From Syncephalis plumigaleata (taxonomy: Eukaryota > Zoopagomycota > Zoopagomycetes > Zoopagales > Piptocephalidaceae), in the NCBI GenBank assembly GCA_025201365.1, contig JAIXMF010000022.1, forward strand, positions 186,001-250,000: 64,000 nucleotides of DNA. Direction: 5' to 3'. Within the stretch, counting starts at the first letter, position 1. Each line of letters begins with the position of its first letter. Positions 60,186 through 64,000 of this stretch are shown here, in pieces. Below the pieces are notes generated by a model, which worked only from the letters and a program-made list of their open reading frames with translations, ran no database searches and had not been told where the DNA came from. The position numbers were made by a program, and so were the translations under genes.

Positions 60186-62212
60186 TTATTTGGTCTGTCC
60201 CACTAGATCGACCAAGGGTGGACGTGGATCTATCGCCGATGGCAATGATAATGACATCGCCTTGAATCCATCAGCTAGCGTACACGTCCAATTGTGTACA
60301 TACTCACTGACACTGATGATACACGCACGTATACGCTGTATGAACTCGGGTAGACGAGCAAGTACACGCTCCCTCTCCTGTTGTTGTTGCTTCCATCGCT
60401 CGGCAGCCAATCTATCCTGGTAGATACCGCGGAATCGTTCAACAGCCTCTAATGATTCCGAGAATCGAGCCAGCGTATTAATAAGCGTGACCAACTCGTA
60501 ATGACTTAGTAGGTCGCGTCGGGTATGTGGCGTGAAACTATCATCACTATACGAGAATAGAATCTTCAACGCGGTACCAATACCGGATGTCTGTATCTTG
60601 CCCCATAGTCGACACTTTTCACAGCCCACACAATCCATAATACGTGAGATGTTACGGAAATGATGCTTGAACTCGTCCTTTAGCGTTAATGTTCTCGTAT
60701 TTGTGAACATGGTCTTCTCATCAAATGTTCTAGGACATGACATGGTTGTCTCCACTACCGTATCGATTAATTGCTACGAGAGATAGATAGACGAGTAGAT
60801 AGAATGATATGTTAATTCGATATAAGCATTGTGAATAGCATCCTACTCCATAGAGAACTTACCCTAATACTAGCATTCTCTTGCTTACTACCCGCATCAA
60901 AGTTGTAATTCTCCAGGAATGGTGCCATCTTAGTCACGGCTCTTAGTAATAGCACGTAGTTAAAGTAGACATTCTGTAATCGTTCAGGATGCTGTCCAAT
61001 ACGAGTGATGAAACAGTCCAGATTATGCTCCCATTGATCTGTCTCCTTGTTATAATGTTGATCACAAATATGAATAGAAATGGAAGCATGCAATCCTTAA
61101 TATTACAATACAATAATAACGATTAATACACTGTTTGCAATAGCAACTAACTAATATGCTTACCCGATAGTATACGATAGAATATACGTTTCTCAGTGCA
61201 CACTTCATTGGCACCTTGATCCTGATCACTTCCTAGCGATTTTAGTAAGGGTGGTAGTAGGTTTGCCTTCTTTGGTGTCTCCACAAATGGTCCCTCAGTA
61301 GTACTACCACCTGCCTCGGTTACCATACCGAAACAATTCTCCTGATAGATGGCACTCCAAATACGCCATGATCCTTCACCAGCATAGCCTGTAAATCGTT
61401 CGGGATTCTTGGTTAAATCGATATAGTCTCCCTCTAATCATCAATTAGTGAATCAATAATAATCTAGTATGTTTCCATTCATGTAAATTACCCGTTGATT
61501 GCTCATCTTCTAATACGCAAAAATCCTTCTCTGGAATAGTACATCGTTTAAATGGTAATAAACGCTATTTCAATAATGATTTAATAATCTATCTATCTAT
61601 CTATCTATCTATAACTTACATTGGCAGGTGTTACCTCGGCAATATCCACCACTGAACTTGACCATTTGTCCGGTTGGTTATTCTATTAGTATTATTATGA
61701 CTATTAATACACTATTATCTAGTATACTTTATCTAGTATATACATACTTACCTCTACTTTGACATCGCAATTACGCTCATTGCATTTATCGTCTTTATCC
61801 CAAAATGCACATCCTTTATTCAGATTCATCTAATGAGGTGAGTATAGATGAATGATACATTAATAAGCCATTTCCTACATAGATAAATAAGATACACTAC
61901 CTTGACGTATTTGAAAAATGGTTTATGAGCAAGTTTATAGAGTGCGGGTGCTAACTTGTTGCTAATATCCTCGACTGTCTCGTAATCACAGCAAGTCTCA
62001 CTAATTTGACCTGAAGGCTACAATAGAATGAACATGTTAGTCCGTGTCTATATATCTATCTATCTATCTATATCTCTACTTACACTACAGTATTCGCGAC
62101 CTGTTTTTTCCATTACTTTCTCGAGGAATTCCTCAGGAGGTGCAAAGAATGCTTGCACATGATGAATAGCCAATAAGGCTAATAACCCGCTAAATAGCGT
62201 AGAACGACGCAT
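60186..62212 (-). CDS. ERO1: endoplasmic reticulum oxidoreductin 1
   Basis: Eight exons: 62212-62084, 62017-61901, 61829-61752, 61682-61620, 61564-61492, 61433-61164, 61095-60863, 60773-60186; 1551 nt, 516 aa. ERO1 is the FAD enzyme that reoxidises protein disulfide isomerase and passes electrons to O2. Seen: signal peptide ([21 protein letters not shown]); the shuttle-disulfide region with a CC pair and [11 protein letters not shown]; the FAD-binding block [33 protein letters not shown]; and the active-site CxxCxxC at Cys369, Cys372 and Cys375 ([14 protein letters not shown]), followed by [11 protein letters not shown]. All key cysteines are present. No HDEL-type tail; fungal Ero1 is held in the ER by other means. 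The small N-terminal exons were found through splice sites. Confidence 0.93.
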
Positions 62213-62707
62213 GCTGTTATGTTGTTACTGTTGCTAATAGATGAAACGACGGCTATGCTACGATAACCTTTAATGCTGCAATAATAGTGTAATTGCTGTT
62301 TAAGAATGCACAGCACTCGAGTAAAACAAGTAATGCCAAAGGTAGAACAACTAGGTTTGAAGATAGAAAGAGATAGAAAGAGATAGAGATAGGGAGATGT
62401 TGCAACGGGCTGAAACTAAAGTATTGAGGTGTGTAATAGAATAGGTAAATAATAACAAGTCAGCCTACTCCAATATATATAGGCAAGAAACGAGCTAGTC
62501 TGCGTTAAAAGGAAACAAAAATGGACATCGGCATAATCGGCATGATACAGGATATTCAATGCCAATAATCACATTATCAATTCGTATTCCTTAGTAATCG
62601 TGATACACTGTTATTATTTTTTAGACACGTTTGCTCTTTTTTATTCCCGAATATACCTTGATTACTCATACACGAAATAGCAACTATCCCGTTTAGATAG
62701 AGAAACA
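62213..62707. other. divergent promoter, ERO1 / MBIP-like gene
   Basis: Contains a GATAGAAAGA-type run near 62363-62392. An unfolded-protein-response element upstream of ERO1 would be expected here, but I could not point to a convincing one. No gene is seen. Confidence 0.4.
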
Positions 62708-63934
62708 ATGGCAAACAACGAGGAATCTATTATTGTTACGAGTAAAGAGGATGAAGAGAACGATATTAGTGAGAAACAAGATAAACGAAAGCAGTACGGT
62801 ATAGATTCATGTCATAGTGGATCACTACGGAAACGTACACTTTCCTTGTCTACAAAACATGACGAACAACCACCAGGTAAGTTGCTGTATATCATCTATA
62901 TACAGATTTATAAACTATGTTGATGTAGAAGCATCGATAGCCAAAAGATACGCGGAACAAGATGCTGAACAAGTGCAAGTACGCGAGTCAAAGTCTCAGG
63001 TAATTGATAGAACATACACACACACACACACATTATCTGTGATGATATCCAATGACATAACTCAATCTAACTATGAATGTTTATTCACTACAAGGTGGAG
63101 AAGCGTATTGTTGGATTAATGCAACGTAAACGAGCCGATATTGATAAAAGTAATTGTACGGAATTCGTAGCACCACCCGAGCATCATGGTCAGTATACAC
63201 AGCATTAGTAGTAGTAGTAATAAGCATAGAATTAAATACTGAGACTATCATACTTCCTCTATTATCAAAATGATAGATGATCCATATAGTGCACGTACAC
63301 ATCCAGCAGAACTTAATCGTACAATTCAAATGAAACTTGATATTGCCGATAATGGTGGTGAAGCATTGGCACGCTTAGTAGCTAATCCTGCATCATTATC
63401 ATCTACTGCTACTACTAATCCTGCTTCTACTACTACATCTATTGCATCGAGTAAGGCTGGTGCTGCCACTTCTCCATGGTTAGTACCGCGTAGTGGTAGT
63501 GGTGTAGAGGAACGATTCCGTAATATTGAACAACATCTTAATGTGAAATACAGTAAGCAAGATAGAACGATGATGTATATACTCGAATACTAACGTTTAT
63601 TAGCAACATCTGTATCATTAGATGTTTACGAACGACTCAAAGTACTCGAAGATAAGATTATTCAACTGGAACGAGATCATCCAACATGGGCGGCCATTCA
63701 CTTTAATCAGCCACATCGTACTGTAAGTAATCCTTCATATTTACTATAGCTACATGACAAGTAGATTGATATCTCCTCCTCTTTTACTAGTATCCTCCAC
63801 CACCACCTCCAACTTTGATAAAGAAATCAGTTCGTGGTGACATTACCGTAGTTAGTAATGGTCATCCAACAGCATGTACACTACCATCTGATGAGACACC
63901 CGTATCTTCATCATCTGCATCTCTATCCAATTAA
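62708..63934 (+). CDS. MBIP-like protein (possible ATAC/histone-acetyltransferase cofactor)
   Basis: Six exons: 62708-62876, 62929-62999, 63095-63188, 63277-63552, 63604-63722, 63791-63934; 873 nt, 290 aa. Seen: a charged N-terminus; EKRIVGLMQRKRADIDKSN followed by EF; YSARTHPAELN; WLVPRSGSG; a short coiled coil (YERLKVLEDKIIQLERDHP) followed by WAAIHFNQPHRT; and a run of prolines. This order of pieces (the RKR-x-D/E-I block, the ART block, then a coiled coil ending in HPxW...HFNQP) resembles MAP3K12-binding inhibitory protein 1, a subunit of the ATAC acetyltransferase complex in animals. The resemblance is from memory of the family, so treat it as a hypothesis; the gene structure itself is consistent throughout. 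A short stretch of 66 bases follows to the window end. Confidence 0.68.
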
Positions 63935-64000
63935 CAATATTAGTAAGATGTTGTATAATCAATAAAAGTACATCATAATCATCGTTCCTATTTTAACACA

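Overview
The window reads as nuclear DNA of a fungus, probably an early-diverging lineage; the order cannot be fixed from sequence alone. Reasons: a three-domain alpha-aminoadipate reductase (LYS2, the fungal lysine route), a PRPP synthetase with a yeast-Prs-like acidic insertion, short introns (about 50-100 nt) with GTAAGT donors, several GC-AG introns, and a short TTAGGG tract. About eighteen protein genes were resolved. For every multi-exon model given as a join, the exon lengths sum to a multiple of three.

Layout: 0.6-2.5 kb UDP-glycosyltransferase (-); 3.2-5.6 kb two-domain AAA+ ATPase (+); 5.7-7.8 kb family III CoA-transferase (+); 8.3-9.8 kb PRPP synthetase (+); 10.1-11.4 kb zinc-free NADPH oxidoreductase (-), with a paralogue at 23.3-24.8 kb (+); 13.4-15.8 kb FKBP/TPR protein (+); 16.3-20.5 kb a gene split into about 52 exons, 44 of them exactly one codon long (-); 21.2-22.2 kb orphan protein (+); 22.8-22.9 kb small secreted peptide (-); 25.1-27.6 kb CCT8 (+); 28.5-30.3 kb alpha/beta hydrolase (+); 30.6-32.0 kb decayed cyclopropane-fatty-acid-synthase gene (-); 32.2-39.1 kb gene-free block framed by 0.6-kb inverted repeats; 39.5-40.2 kb secreted, probably GPI-anchored protein (+); 40.3-45.2 kb LYS2 (-); 45.6-46.7 kb mitochondrial EF-Ts (+); 47.2-48.1 kb Ctr-like membrane protein (-); 49.6-53.2 kb RhoGEF (-); 54.6-58.1 kb Sec18/NSF (-); 58.7-59.9 kb mitochondrial phosphate carrier (+); 60.2-62.2 kb ERO1 (-); 62.7-63.9 kb MBIP-like protein (+).

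The standout is the 16.3-20.5 kb gene. A repeat finder would call it an 82-bp satellite. On the minus strand, however, every unit is an intron: an AG acceptor, then three nucleotides, then a GTAAGT-type donor. The flanking 79 nt are related from unit to unit, while the three nucleotides vary freely. Joined, the pieces give a stop-free 100-codon reading frame ending in TAG. Shared blocks of introns fall at matching positions of an internal protein repeat, which suggests that coding sequence and introns grew together by duplication of intron-plus-codon units.

Most other genes are housekeeping genes (chaperonin, vesicle fusion, ER oxidation, mitochondrial translation and transport, amino-acid and nucleotide synthesis) with no operon logic. 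The accessory, fast-changing parts are 16-23 kb and 30.5-40 kb. No retroviral, LTR or Polinton-like element was recognised.
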